From SZUA-521 sp041738285 (GTDB taxonomy: Bacteria > Pseudomonadota > Gammaproteobacteria > Pseudomonadales > Azotimanducaceae), in the NCBI GenBank assembly GCA_041738285.1, contig JBGSQB010000236.1:1-35454 (forward strand): a stretch of DNA of 35,454 bases, in the 5' to 3' direction. Positions 1-7,576 of this stretch are shown here, in pieces. Both the position numbers and the translations under genes were made by a program. The first letter of the stretch is position 1; every line of letters starts with the position of its first letter. The notes beneath the pieces were generated by a model, which saw nothing but the letters and a program-made list of their open reading frames with translations, did not search any database and had not been told where the DNA came from.

Positions 1-138
1 GAGCCACCGCGACAGTTCCAGCCACGACACAGGCTGGCGACCGTGCGAAGTCACGAATGCGGCCAGATCCCGCTCGTACGCGGTGCGCCACCAGGTCAAG
101 AAGTCGGTCCGAACAGGTTCAGTGCCTTGTGATGTCAT
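1..138 (-). CDS. N-terminal part of an unrecognised protein, cut by the window edge
   Basis: An open frame runs from an ATG at 138-136 to the window edge with no stop, giving the first 46 residues. It starts MTSQGTEPVRTDF and is rich in Trp and Arg. A purine-rich GGGGGA lies 7 nt upstream of the ATG as a plausible ribosome binding site. No signal peptide or known domain is visible in this short piece. The interest is its promoter: a PHO-box array with a well-spaced -10 lies upstream (199-243), so the gene is probably induced by phosphate starvation. Function unknown; the rest of the gene lies outside the window. Confidence 0.6.
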   Translation of the reverse strand, partial: MTSQGTEPVRTDFLTWWRTAYERDLAAFVTSHGRQPVSWLELSRWL

Positions 139-198
139 TCTGCAGTCCCCCAGAGTTCCGTCGCAGGCGCCCTTCATCGCTCCGCAACAGGCTATCCG

Positions 199-243
199 AT
201 CCTAACGCCACCACATGACACTTCCGTGAAGAAACGATGACAG
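199..243 (-). promoter_or_regulatory. PHO box and -10 upstream of the left-edge gene
   Basis: Read on the minus strand, three 11-bp units follow each other: CTGTCATCGTT, TCTTCACGGAA and GTGTCATGTGG. Units one and three match the PhoB half-site TGTCAT exactly and the middle one is weak. After the last TGTCAT come exactly 10 bp and then TAGGAT (204-199), the spacing seen at the other Pho promoters of this window. Predicted transcription start is about 55 nt before the ATG at 138. Confidence 0.7.
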
Positions 244-251
244 TCCAGCCC

Positions 252-279
252 AAAAAAAACGCCTGCATGAGCAGGCGTT
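252..279 (-). terminator. Rho-independent terminator of the PhoX-like gene
   Basis: A perfect 9-bp stem (AACGCCTGC / GCAGGCGTT, 258-266 and 271-279) with a 4-nt loop is followed on the minus strand by a run of T (A-tract 252-259 on the plus strand). It lies about 20 nt past the stop codon of the gene ending at 298, so it ends the cytochrome/PhoX-like transcript. Confidence 0.9.
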
Positions 280-297
280 CAAGGGGGCCGGCGGTAG

Positions 298-1875
298 CTA
301 CCAGCGATCCTTCCCACGGTCATTAGAGCCCGCGCGTTCCAGCATCTTGATGAACCGGAAGTCGCGTGTATTGGTGCAGGTGGCGCGACTGTGGGCACCG
401 CCTTCGGCGGCTTCAGAGTTCAGCGACGTTGCGCACGGCGGTGGTACGACGTCGGTCAGATCGAATCGCCACACGGCATCACCAAAGCCGTTGGTGACCC
501 GCGCCAAATCCGTACTGTCCGGGTGTTGGACCGCCACCACAAACTCTGTCGGCCGCTTCGGATTGAAGATCATCCCGGTTGCCTCGGCACCATCGACCTG
601 AATGCTCAGGAAGTGATCGAGGGACTCCGCCACCCCATCGCTGTCGACATCGCGCATGAACCAGACATCGCCGCCAACCACGTCACCGTTGGGCGCATCT
701 TCAATGATGTAGATGTTGCCGAGCGCGTCCTGGGCGAGGTTATCGGGAGAGTTCATCCGACCTGTCGTAGGAGCGAATCCAACATTCTTCGGCGTTGACG
801 CTTCGCTCGCAGCGAGGCGCACGAACGCCTTACCGTCTCGTTGCATCTCGATGGAGTAGATCGAATTCTCGGACGTGGCGGTGAAGTACACCACCTCGTT
901 GCCACTACCAAGGCGCCCAACTTCCATATCTTCGGGTCGTCCGAATGGCGTGCCCTTCACTTCGTCCGCCGCGCCACGGCCACCGCGCGTGGCGGGATTA
1001 ACGCGCGGATCGTCCGTCGGGCCGTTGCGGAACGGATCGATGGCTGTGAGCTTGATGCCGTTCTTGTCGGTAATCGGTACCCATTGTGCAAGCCCGGTGC
1101 GCACCGACCCGGCGTTGACGCCCTCGTTGTAGTTGGCGGACGCCTCACCGATGAACGCATCGACCACCAGCACGAACGTCTGGCCTTTGGTGTAGTCACC
1201 ACGCTTGCTCAGCACGAACTTGTAGATCGAGCCCGAGTTCCATTCATCGACGAAGTAGAGGGTCCGTTCGTCGCGGGAGAACCGCAGGCCCTCGTGGGCA
1301 ACATTGGCGATGCTGTCGAGTTCACGGATCTGAATGTCGGCAGGGTCGGCGTAGGGATTCAAGATCTCGATGACGCGACCTTCCGCCGTCCACTCCTCGG
1401 CGACCAGCAGGGTGTTGTTTGGCGTCCAGGTAGACGGATCAAAGGCGCCGTAGTCGTTGCTCCAATTGCCGGTGAGCCCACCCAGGTCGCCAGAGAAGAG
1501 CAGTTGAGTTTCGTCGTTTTCGATGTCATAGCGCGACACACCGGCACCGAAGGGTGTCTCGTGCGGAATGAAGATGTACTGCGCTTTGCTGTCGAAGGCG
1601 ACCATGTCGAACATCGACGCCGACGTCCCTGCACCGGGCACACGCAGCACCGACTGGCTGAAGTCTTCTTCAACCTCATCAAGGCTCATCAGATTGACTT
1701 GAGAAAGCCCCGGCGGCATCTGCCAGGGCGAATTGAGTTCATTGATGTGATTGGGGTTGGCGACCGCCGCAGACTGCGTCAGTGGATTGAAGTAGACATC
1801 GGTGCCAGCGCTGCCTGTTTGCGCAGTCGCAAGCAGAACGCCGCATGCAACCGCTTTCATCGATTCTCTGTTCAT
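298..1875 (-). CDS. Secreted PhoX/DUF839-family protein (putative phosphatase)
   Basis: A 525-residue exported protein. Residues 1-23 look like a Sec signal peptide with no twin arginine, unlike typical Tat-exported PhoX. The body has signatures of the DUF839/PhoX beta-propeller family: HEGLRF (194-199), RPEDMEV (313-319), SPDNL (376-380) and an acidic, calcium-loop-like DVDSDG (409-414). Known PhoX enzymes are Ca/Fe-dependent periplasmic alkaline phosphatases that release phosphate from organic esters. I cannot confirm all metal ligands here, and the protein is shorter than classical PhoX. The C-terminal 45 residues are polar with two cysteines. A good AGGAG site precedes the ATG. It follows the di-heme protein gene by 10 nt, so the two are probably one operon, ended by the terminator at 252-279. 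The phosphate context supports a phosphatase role, but a phosphatase-unrelated DUF839 branch is possible. Confidence 0.85.
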   Translation of the reverse strand: MNRESMKAVACGVLLATAQTGSAGTDVYFNPLTQSAAVANPNHINELNSPWQMPPGLSQVNLMSLDEVEEDFSQSVLRVPGAGTSASMFDMVAFDSKAQYIFIPHETPFGAGVSRYDIENDETQLLFSGDLGGLTGNWSNDYGAFDPSTWTPNNTLLVAEEWTAEGRVIEILNPYADPADIQIRELDSIANVAHEGLRFSRDERTLYFVDEWNSGSIYKFVLSKRGDYTKGQTFVLVVDAFIGEASANYNEGVNAGSVRTGLAQWVPITDKNGIKLTAIDPFRNGPTDDPRVNPATRGGRGAADEVKGTPFGRPEDMEVGRLGSGNEVVYFTATSENSIYSIEMQRDGKAFVRLAASEASTPKNVGFAPTTGRMNSPDNLAQDALGNIYIIEDAPNGDVVGGDVWFMRDVDSDGVAESLDHFLSIQVDGAEATGMIFNPKRPTEFVVAVQHPDSTDLARVTNGFGDAVWRFDLTDVVPPPCATSLNSEAAEGGAHSRATCTNTRDFRFIKMLERAGSNDRGKDRW

Positions 1876-1885
1876 TGCAAGACTC

Positions 1886-3655
1886 CTATTTCGTCGGAGC
1901 GGACGAATTGCTCCGGGGTGAGTTACCAGCTACGGGGCTAGTTGCAGGAGTATCGGACGCGTCCATGACGCTACGGTGAACAATCGGAGAACCTTTCGTG
2001 TCGATCGCCGTTGCACGACTCGCCTGCGGCCAGTCGAGACGAATATCCCAACGATATTGCGCGTCTGCCGGGAGAGTTGGTGCCGTACCAGGATCCACTT
2101 CTGAGTACACCTGAGTCGGCGGTGTGATGGTTGCATCGCGCCCAAACAGGTAATCCTGATCGGCGACGATGGTTCGATATGCCTTGTTGAGCAGCAGGGC
2201 GCGCTCGCGCGATGGCGTGATGAGGGTGTATACGTCAGCACGCGCGGTGCGCTGCAAATCGACGGCGCCATCCGGACGCATCCACCGCTGGGCCATCTCG
2301 GCATTGCTCCGGAACTCACCGCCGCCACCCACGCGGGCGAGATATGTCGCGATCTCGCCCCTGGTCTCTCCCATGCTGGGTGCGTCAACCATGCCGCGCA
2401 GATCGATGTATCCCCAACCGGCAGCACCGTCGATCTTGCGCGGAAAACTGAACGTCTTGTCGATTGTCGTGCCGATCGACGTATGACAACCCATGCAGAA
2501 CATCGTCTCTTCGAACGTATTGGCCCGCAGTTGACCATCGGCACCTTCAATGAATCCCTGCAGCACCCAGCCCATACCGTTGTCGAGGCCCTGCTGGCCG
2601 CGGTTGATGTAGCCCGGCAGGTAACCCTGGTCCTTAGCGTAACCCTCTTCCCGATAGGACTGCGCGAGCGCCTGATGAGGCAGGATGAAATGCTTGCGCA
2701 TGTAACGCACCTCTTTCATGCGTCGGGCATTGTGGATCTCGCCGTCATCGTTCACGCCGACGTAACGAACCGTGTGCAGGAACTCGGTGCCGAGCGGGTA
2801 GATGTGAATCGCCGAGAAATACCCCTTCGCCGCACCGACAAAGCTCGTGATCCGATTCACCTCGTGCGCCACGGACAATTCACCGTCGTCATTGATGTCG
2901 AACTCGAGCGTCACTTCGTCGAGCGGCGCAACATTGATATGCGTCAGCCCTTTGATGCGCGCTTCAAGGATCGCGAGATTGGCGCGATAGATATCCGTCG
3001 AGGCGCGGCCGGAAGCGTCGTTACGAAAGGCAAGCGGCAGCCGAATCATCACGTCATCGGTAGAGCCATTGGTTGGCCAGAAGGTGCTGGGCATGGGTTT
3101 GTAGTTGAACGCCACCCAGCCCGATCCATCCTTGGCAAAGCCATCGCCATCGAACGCGTCCGCGCCCTCCTGCAGGTCGGTCAGATCCGGAATGTATCCG
3201 CGGAAATCTGCTTCTCTTAGGCGCGGCGCGAGCGCCGAGTAGTTGTCGTCGTCGATCCAGTCGAGAATCTGGGCATCGCTGATGGCCGCGACACGCGCCG
3301 AACGATCTTCGAACAGGTTTGACCAATGATTGGTCAACCCGATGTCGGAGAAGCTGTACGCCGACTGCAGGTTGCCGTCGTTCATCCTGTTCTCACGCCC
3401 TGGTATCGCGTCTTGGTGGCAGACATAACAGGGGTTGAACTTGCCTTCCGTTCTCGTATAACACTGCGGCGGAATGATGGCTTCGCGGCTGTACAGCGCG
3501 ACCACCGGATGCACGGTCGGCGCCGGCGGCAACACGTCACGATTTGCACGCAAGGCCAGCAGATGCTGGGCGTACGGCGGATATTCGGCCAGGACTTGCC
3601 AACCACTGCCAGCACCCAGCAACACCACCAGCAGTCCAATGTGTTTGCGATTCAT
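1886..3655 (-). CDS. Large periplasmic di-heme c-type cytochrome-like protein
   Basis: About 589 residues with an N-terminal signal peptide (MNRKHIGLLVVLLGAG, cleavage near residue 23). Two heme c attachment motifs are present: CYVCH (76-80) and CMGCH (387-391), far apart in the chain, which suggests two separate heme domains. In between are acidic stretches (DGDG near 170 and DINDDGE near 250) that resemble calcium-binding loops. I do not recognise a named family. The Ser/Thr/Pro-rich tail looks disordered. The start at 3655 (MNRKH) is preferred over the in-frame ATG at 3667 because the latter overlaps a candidate -10 and would add residues before the signal peptide. It is 10 nt upstream of the PhoX-like gene and divergent from ppk. 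A redox or electron-transfer role in the periplasm is likely; the substrate is unknown. Confidence 0.85.
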   Translation of the reverse strand: MNRKHIGLLVVLLGAGSGWQVLAEYPPYAQHLLALRANRDVLPPAPTVHPVVALYSREAIIPPQCYTRTEGKFNPCYVCHQDAIPGRENRMNDGNLQSAYSFSDIGLTNHWSNLFEDRSARVAAISDAQILDWIDDDNYSALAPRLREADFRGYIPDLTDLQEGADAFDGDGFAKDGSGWVAFNYKPMPSTFWPTNGSTDDVMIRLPLAFRNDASGRASTDIYRANLAILEARIKGLTHINVAPLDEVTLEFDINDDGELSVAHEVNRITSFVGAAKGYFSAIHIYPLGTEFLHTVRYVGVNDDGEIHNARRMKEVRYMRKHFILPHQALAQSYREEGYAKDQGYLPGYINRGQQGLDNGMGWVLQGFIEGADGQLRANTFEETMFCMGCHTSIGTTIDKTFSFPRKIDGAAGWGYIDLRGMVDAPSMGETRGEIATYLARVGGGGEFRSNAEMAQRWMRPDGAVDLQRTARADVYTLITPSRERALLLNKAYRTIVADQDYLFGRDATITPPTQVYSEVDPGTAPTLPADAQYRWDIRLDWPQASRATAIDTKGSPIVHRSVMDASDTPATSPVAGNSPRSNSSAPTK

Positions 3656-3662
3656 GGCCGAC

Positions 3663-3696
3663 ACCATATCGGGCCGCCATTACCAGATTGTTACGG
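3663..3696 (-). promoter_or_regulatory. Degenerate PHO-like box upstream of the di-heme protein gene
   Basis: On the minus strand two 11-bp units, CCGTAACAATC and TGGTAATGGCG, carry GTAA at an 11-bp period. The last hexamer GGTAAT is followed by exactly 10 bp and TATGGT (3668-3663). The geometry equals that of the clear Pho promoters here, but the half-sites deviate (GTAA instead of GTCA). If used, transcription would begin almost at the ATG at 3655. Confidence 0.3.
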
Positions 3697-3719
3697 AGCG
3701 CAAGCGCGCCCGCACCAGG

Positions 3720-3753
3720 TTGTCACGATACTGTCAAAAATCGCCCGGACAAT
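3720..3753 (+). promoter_or_regulatory. PHO box and -10 of ppk
   Basis: Two direct 11-bp units, TTGTCACGATA (3720-3730) and CTGTCAAAAAT (3731-3741), match the PhoB-binding consensus. Ten bases after TGTCAA is GACAAT (3748-3753), a fair -10. The predicted transcript starts about 27 nt before the ppk ATG. Phosphate-starvation control of ppk by PhoB is known in other proteobacteria. Confidence 0.75.
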
Positions 3754-3786
3754 CGCGCCATCTTCATGACCACGCGACGATAGAGT

Positions 3787-5895
3787 ATGTCCAAGGGCGA
3801 AGAACCTCGGCCGGCGAATGCGCCCATCGATCTCGGCTCCCCCCAGCTGTACATCAATCGCGAACTGTCGCAACTCGAATTCAATCGGAGGGTTCTCGAG
3901 CAGGTCAAAGACCCGGACGTGCCTCTACTCGAACGCGTGCGCTACTTGTCCATCTCCAGTTCGATTCTCGATGAGTTCTACGAGATTCGTGTGGCGGGGC
4001 TCATTCAGCAGGTTGCCTACGGTTCAGCAACCCACGGTCCTGACAACTTGCTGCCCGCCGAACTGCTACGGCTGATCACCAACACCGCGAAGGAACTGGT
4101 CGTCGAACAGTATCGGCTGCTCAATGATGTCCTGAAGCCAGAGCTGCGCGAACGTGGTATCTGGTTCAGCGAGCCGCCGGAGTGGACCGACAAGCGCCGA
4201 CAGTGGCTCAAGCGATACTTCCATCAGGACCTTGCGCCAATTCTCTCGCCACTTGGGCTCGATCCTGCGCACCCGTTTCCAAAAGTGTTGAACAAGGGGC
4301 TCGCCTTCGTCCTCACGCTCGAAGGCAAAGACGCCTTCGGTCGAGCGAGCGGCAAAGCTGTGATGCAGGCACCGCGTTCACTACCGCGGGTAATCCAGGT
4401 GCCTCCCGAGATCGCCGAAGTGCCCCACGAGTTCGTTTTCCTGTCGGCCATCATCGAGGCGTTCGCCGACGATTTGTTTCCCGGCATGACGGTCACTGGC
4501 TGCTATCAGTTCCGGGTGACGCGCAACAGCGATCTGTTTGTCGACGAAGAGGAAGTCGGCGATCTGCTGCGTGCCTTGGAAGGTGAGCTGCCGTCGCGTC
4601 GGTTCGGCGATGAAGTGCGGCTCGAACTCGCGCAGAACTGCCCGACCGAACTCGAGCGGTTTCTCGTCACTCAGTTCGGTCTCACCGAGAGCGATACCTA
4701 CCGTTGCCCGGGACCGGTGAATCTCAACCGCCTCGAAGCAATCATCGACCGTGTCGACCATCCAGACCTCAAGTTTCCCGGGTTCTCACCCGGGCTGCCG
4801 CCACGCGTCCAGGGGGCGGACAACCTGTTCGATGTGATTCGCGATGGGGACGTGCTGCTGCATCACCCCTTCCAGTCGTTCAATCCAGTGCTCGATTTTC
4901 TACGCAACGCCGCGCGCGATCCGAACGTACTGTCGATCCGGCAGACTCTGTATCGCACCGGCGCCGACTCGAGCGTCGTGCGCAACCTGATCGACGCCGC
5001 GGAGCGTGGCAAGGACGTGACGGTCGTGATCGAGCTGCGCGCCCGGTTCGATGAAGCCGCGAACATCTCACTGGCCAACCGTCTACAGGAAAGCGGTGTA
5101 CAGGTCGTGTACGGCATCGTCGGTCACAAGACCCACTCAAAGATGACGCTCGTGATTCGCCGCGAAGGACGATCGCTCAAACGGTACGTTCACCTTGGCA
5201 CAGGGAACTACCATGCGCGCACAGCACGCCTGTACACGGACTATGGTCTGTTCACCTGCGATCGCGCGTTTGGCGAGGACGTGCAAAAGGTCTTTCATCA
5301 GCTCTCCGCAATGGGTCGTCCGGGACGACTGAAGAAGCTGCTGCAGTCGCCGTTCACATTGCACAAGAGCATGCTCGAATTCATTGGACGTGAAGCGGAG
5401 GCAGCGCGGGCGGGCAAGCCCGCACGCATCAAGGCCAAGATGAACGCCCTCACCGAGCCGCAGATCATCCAGGCTCTGTATCAGGCCTCCCAAGCGGGCG
5501 TTCAGATCGAGCTGATCGTGCGCGGCATGTGTGCACTGCGACCTGGCGTGCCCGGTGTATCCGAGAATATTTCCGTTCGTTCGATCATCGGCCGCTTCCT
5601 CGAACACACGCGTGTCTACTACTTCGAGAACCATGGCAATCCGCTGGTCTATCTGTCGAGCGCCGACTGGATGGGGCGCAGCTTCTTCAGTCGAGTGGAA
5701 ACGTGCTTTCCAGTGGAAGGTAAGCGGTTGATCAAACGCGTCGTCAAGGAATCGTTCGATACGTATCTGGCCGACAATACGCATGCCTGGCTGCTGCAGA
5801 GCGACGGCAGCTACCGTCGTCACAAGCAGGGCAACGCGCGGCCACGTGATGCACAGCTGATCCTTCTGCAGGATTTAAAGGACCCCGGCGTCTGA
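3787..5895 (+). CDS. ppk: Polyphosphate kinase 1
   Basis: A 702-residue cytoplasmic enzyme that polymerises the gamma-phosphate of ATP into inorganic polyphosphate, reversibly. The N-terminal domain has the family start YINRELSQLEFN (20-31). The catalytic histidine is His450 in KTHSKM and the second active-site histidine is His607 in FLEHTR; both are offset by 15 from E. coli His435 and His592, so the core is collinear. HLGTGNYH (469-476) and RGMCALRPGVPG are also typical. Length is normal for PPK1. It is divergent from the di-heme/PhoX-like operon and convergent with ppx, whose stop lies only 5 bp beyond. A PHO box upstream (3720-3753) implies induction on phosphate shortage. Confidence 0.97.
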   Translation: MSKGEEPRPANAPIDLGSPQLYINRELSQLEFNRRVLEQVKDPDVPLLERVRYLSISSSILDEFYEIRVAGLIQQVAYGSATHGPDNLLPAELLRLITNTAKELVVEQYRLLNDVLKPELRERGIWFSEPPEWTDKRRQWLKRYFHQDLAPILSPLGLDPAHPFPKVLNKGLAFVLTLEGKDAFGRASGKAVMQAPRSLPRVIQVPPEIAEVPHEFVFLSAIIEAFADDLFPGMTVTGCYQFRVTRNSDLFVDEEEVGDLLRALEGELPSRRFGDEVRLELAQNCPTELERFLVTQFGLTESDTYRCPGPVNLNRLEAIIDRVDHPDLKFPGFSPGLPPRVQGADNLFDVIRDGDVLLHHPFQSFNPVLDFLRNAARDPNVLSIRQTLYRTGADSSVVRNLIDAAERGKDVTVVIELRARFDEAANISLANRLQESGVQVVYGIVGHKTHSKMTLVIRREGRSLKRYVHLGTGNYHARTARLYTDYGLFTCDRAFGEDVQKVFHQLSAMGRPGRLKKLLQSPFTLHKSMLEFIGREAEAARAGKPARIKAKMNALTEPQIIQALYQASQAGVQIELIVRGMCALRPGVPGVSENISVRSIIGRFLEHTRVYYFENHGNPLVYLSSADWMGRSFFSRVETCFPVEGKRLIKRVVKESFDTYLADNTHAWLLQSDGSYRRHKQGNARPRDAQLILLQDLKDPGV

Positions 5896-5900
5896 GGCTA

Positions 5901-7421
5901 TCAGCCGCCCATTGTCGGCGCGTCGATACCCGCAACCGTGAGGCGGAGCGGCGCACGCTGCAGAAATTCCTGTTCCTGTTCCAGGTCCAGGCGCGTCAGC
6001 GGATGTGCATCGAACCAACCCGTGGGGAACTCGAGGACGAGGCAATCCTGCTGCACCCGTGCCGAGATTGGAGGTGGCGGGTCGTCGGCGCGATTGCGGT
6101 GCAACACGACCGCGATACGCAGCAGCGCTGCAAGGCGCAGCAGTGGCTCGCGTTCGTCATCGGCAACCATGGCAAACTCAGCGGTCGGAAACCTGCGACG
6201 GTGACTGCGAACGAGTAGCGCAAGACGCCGCTGATCATCGCGTGAGAATCCAGGCAGATCGATGTTCAGGAGCAGATAGTGACCGTGCTTGTGGTACTGA
6301 CTGTAAGCAATCTGCGTGCCGATCTCATGCACTGCAGCTGCCCAGGACAGGAGCCTCGCCCACTGGGGCTCGTTCAGCGCCCACGCGCCCGCCACTTCGG
6401 CCAGCAGCGCGCTCGCCGTTGCACTTACCCTGCTGGCATGTGCGGCGTCCACCTGATAGCGCTCGGCGAGATCGGTAATGGAACGGTCGCGCTGATCACT
6501 GTCACGGCTGCGACCGAGCAGGTCCACCAAAAGCCCTTCTCGCAAGGCCCCATCAGATACTTTCAAAACGTCGATGTGCAGGGCCGTCATGACCGCAGAC
6601 AGGATGGCAATGCCGCCCGGAAACACAGGGCCTCGTTCGGCGGAGAGGCCCGGCAATTCCTTTGAGTCACCTTCGAGCATCGCGCGCTTGATCCCACCGA
6701 TCGCCGCCATCGGGATATCGCCATTCGAAAGGCCCATCGCAATGGCCACGTCCCGCACCGCAATGACCGTACCCGATGCGCCCAGTGCGGTATCCCAGCC
6801 AGCTTTCAGGAACTCGGCTTCGATGGGTTCGAGCTCCTGTCGCGCAGCAAGCTCAGCCCGCTCGAACTGGCGCGTCCGGATCCGCTCGCCGAAGTACGAT
6901 TCGGAAAAATAAACGCACCCCATGTGCAGACTCTCCATGCGCCGTGGGGTGTGATCTCGGCCGAGCACCAGCTCGGTCGATCCACCGCCAATGTCGAGCA
7001 CCAGCCTGCGTTCGCCGTTGGGCGCAACCGAATGACACACACCGGCGTAGATGAGTCGGGCCTCTTCGCGGCCCGAAATGACCTCGATGCGATGGCCGAG
7101 GGTTGCCTCTGCGCGCTTGAGGAACGCACGTGCATTGCGGGCGCGACGCAACGTAATCGTACCGACCACACGCACGTTCGCTTCGTGAATCGGTCGCAGC
7201 CGCTGGGCGATACGCGCGAGGGAGTCGAGCGCCCGATCGCACGCCTCTGAGGACAGGTTACCGGCACTGTCCAGTCCACCCCCCAGACGAACCATTTCCT
7301 TGTAGCGATCGATCACCTGCAATTGCTCGCCGCGTCGCCGCGCAACGATGAGATGGAAGCTGTTGGTGCCGAGATCCAGGGCTGCCAGTTCGACGATCGG
7401 CGCTTCTGCGCTTTCGGCCAT
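5901..7421 (-). CDS. ppx: Exopolyphosphatase (Ppx/GppA family)
   Basis: A 506-residue member of the actin-like ASKHA phosphatase family that shortens polyphosphate from its ends, or hydrolyses pppGpp in GppA forms. Seen: the first phosphate-binding loop ALDLGTNSFHLIVA (14-27), the second loop VLDIGGGSTELVLG, and GASGTVIAVRDV in the core. The C-terminal part contains an HD-like segment, AVHEIGTQIAYSQYHKHGHY. The opposite pairing with ppk (3' ends 5 bp apart) favours Ppx over GppA, though sequence alone does not settle it. No PHO box was found upstream of it. The 155-bp gap to the lipoprotein stop holds a long REP-like hairpin. Confidence 0.93.
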   Translation of the reverse strand: MAESAEAPIVELAALDLGTNSFHLIVARRRGEQLQVIDRYKEMVRLGGGLDSAGNLSSEACDRALDSLARIAQRLRPIHEANVRVVGTITLRRARNARAFLKRAEATLGHRIEVISGREEARLIYAGVCHSVAPNGERRLVLDIGGGSTELVLGRDHTPRRMESLHMGCVYFSESYFGERIRTRQFERAELAARQELEPIEAEFLKAGWDTALGASGTVIAVRDVAIAMGLSNGDIPMAAIGGIKRAMLEGDSKELPGLSAERGPVFPGGIAILSAVMTALHIDVLKVSDGALREGLLVDLLGRSRDSDQRDRSITDLAERYQVDAAHASRVSATASALLAEVAGAWALNEPQWARLLSWAAAVHEIGTQIAYSQYHKHGHYLLLNIDLPGFSRDDQRRLALLVRSHRRRFPTAEFAMVADDEREPLLRLAALLRIAVVLHRNRADDPPPPISARVQQDCLVLEFPTGWFDAHPLTRLDLEQEQEFLQRAPLRLTVAGIDAPTMGG

Positions 7422-7488
7422 GATGGTCTTAGATGGGGAAACGCAGATTGTACACGGCGCGATCTGTACGACGCGTCGGTAGATTCAG

Positions 7489-7576
7489 ACAGCGGGTGTG
7501 CGGCGCCCTTGTGCGCGAAGTCTCCAGACGACTGGAACGCATTCGCGCACAAGCGCGCACCCACACCCGCCACTGT
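7489..7576. repeat. Long imperfect inverted repeat of two REP-like units
   Basis: Two arms of about 33-36 nt face each other around a short CCAG/CTGG mini-stem: left arm 7489-7521 (contains GCGGGTGTG and CTTGTGCGCGAA) and right arm 7541-7576 (TTCGCGCACAAG and CACACCCGC). The right arm resembles the REP-like elements at 15294 and 18894 (ATTCGCGnnnAAGCGCGCnCCCACA). It begins directly at the lipoprotein stop codon (7577), so it could also stabilise or end that transcript. No U-tract follows. Confidence 0.75.

Noticed and set aside
5403..5425. REP-like GCGGGCAAGCCCGC inside ppk
   Set aside because: It codes for a conserved-length part of PPK1 and lacks the TCCCACA flank; likely coincidental palindrome.
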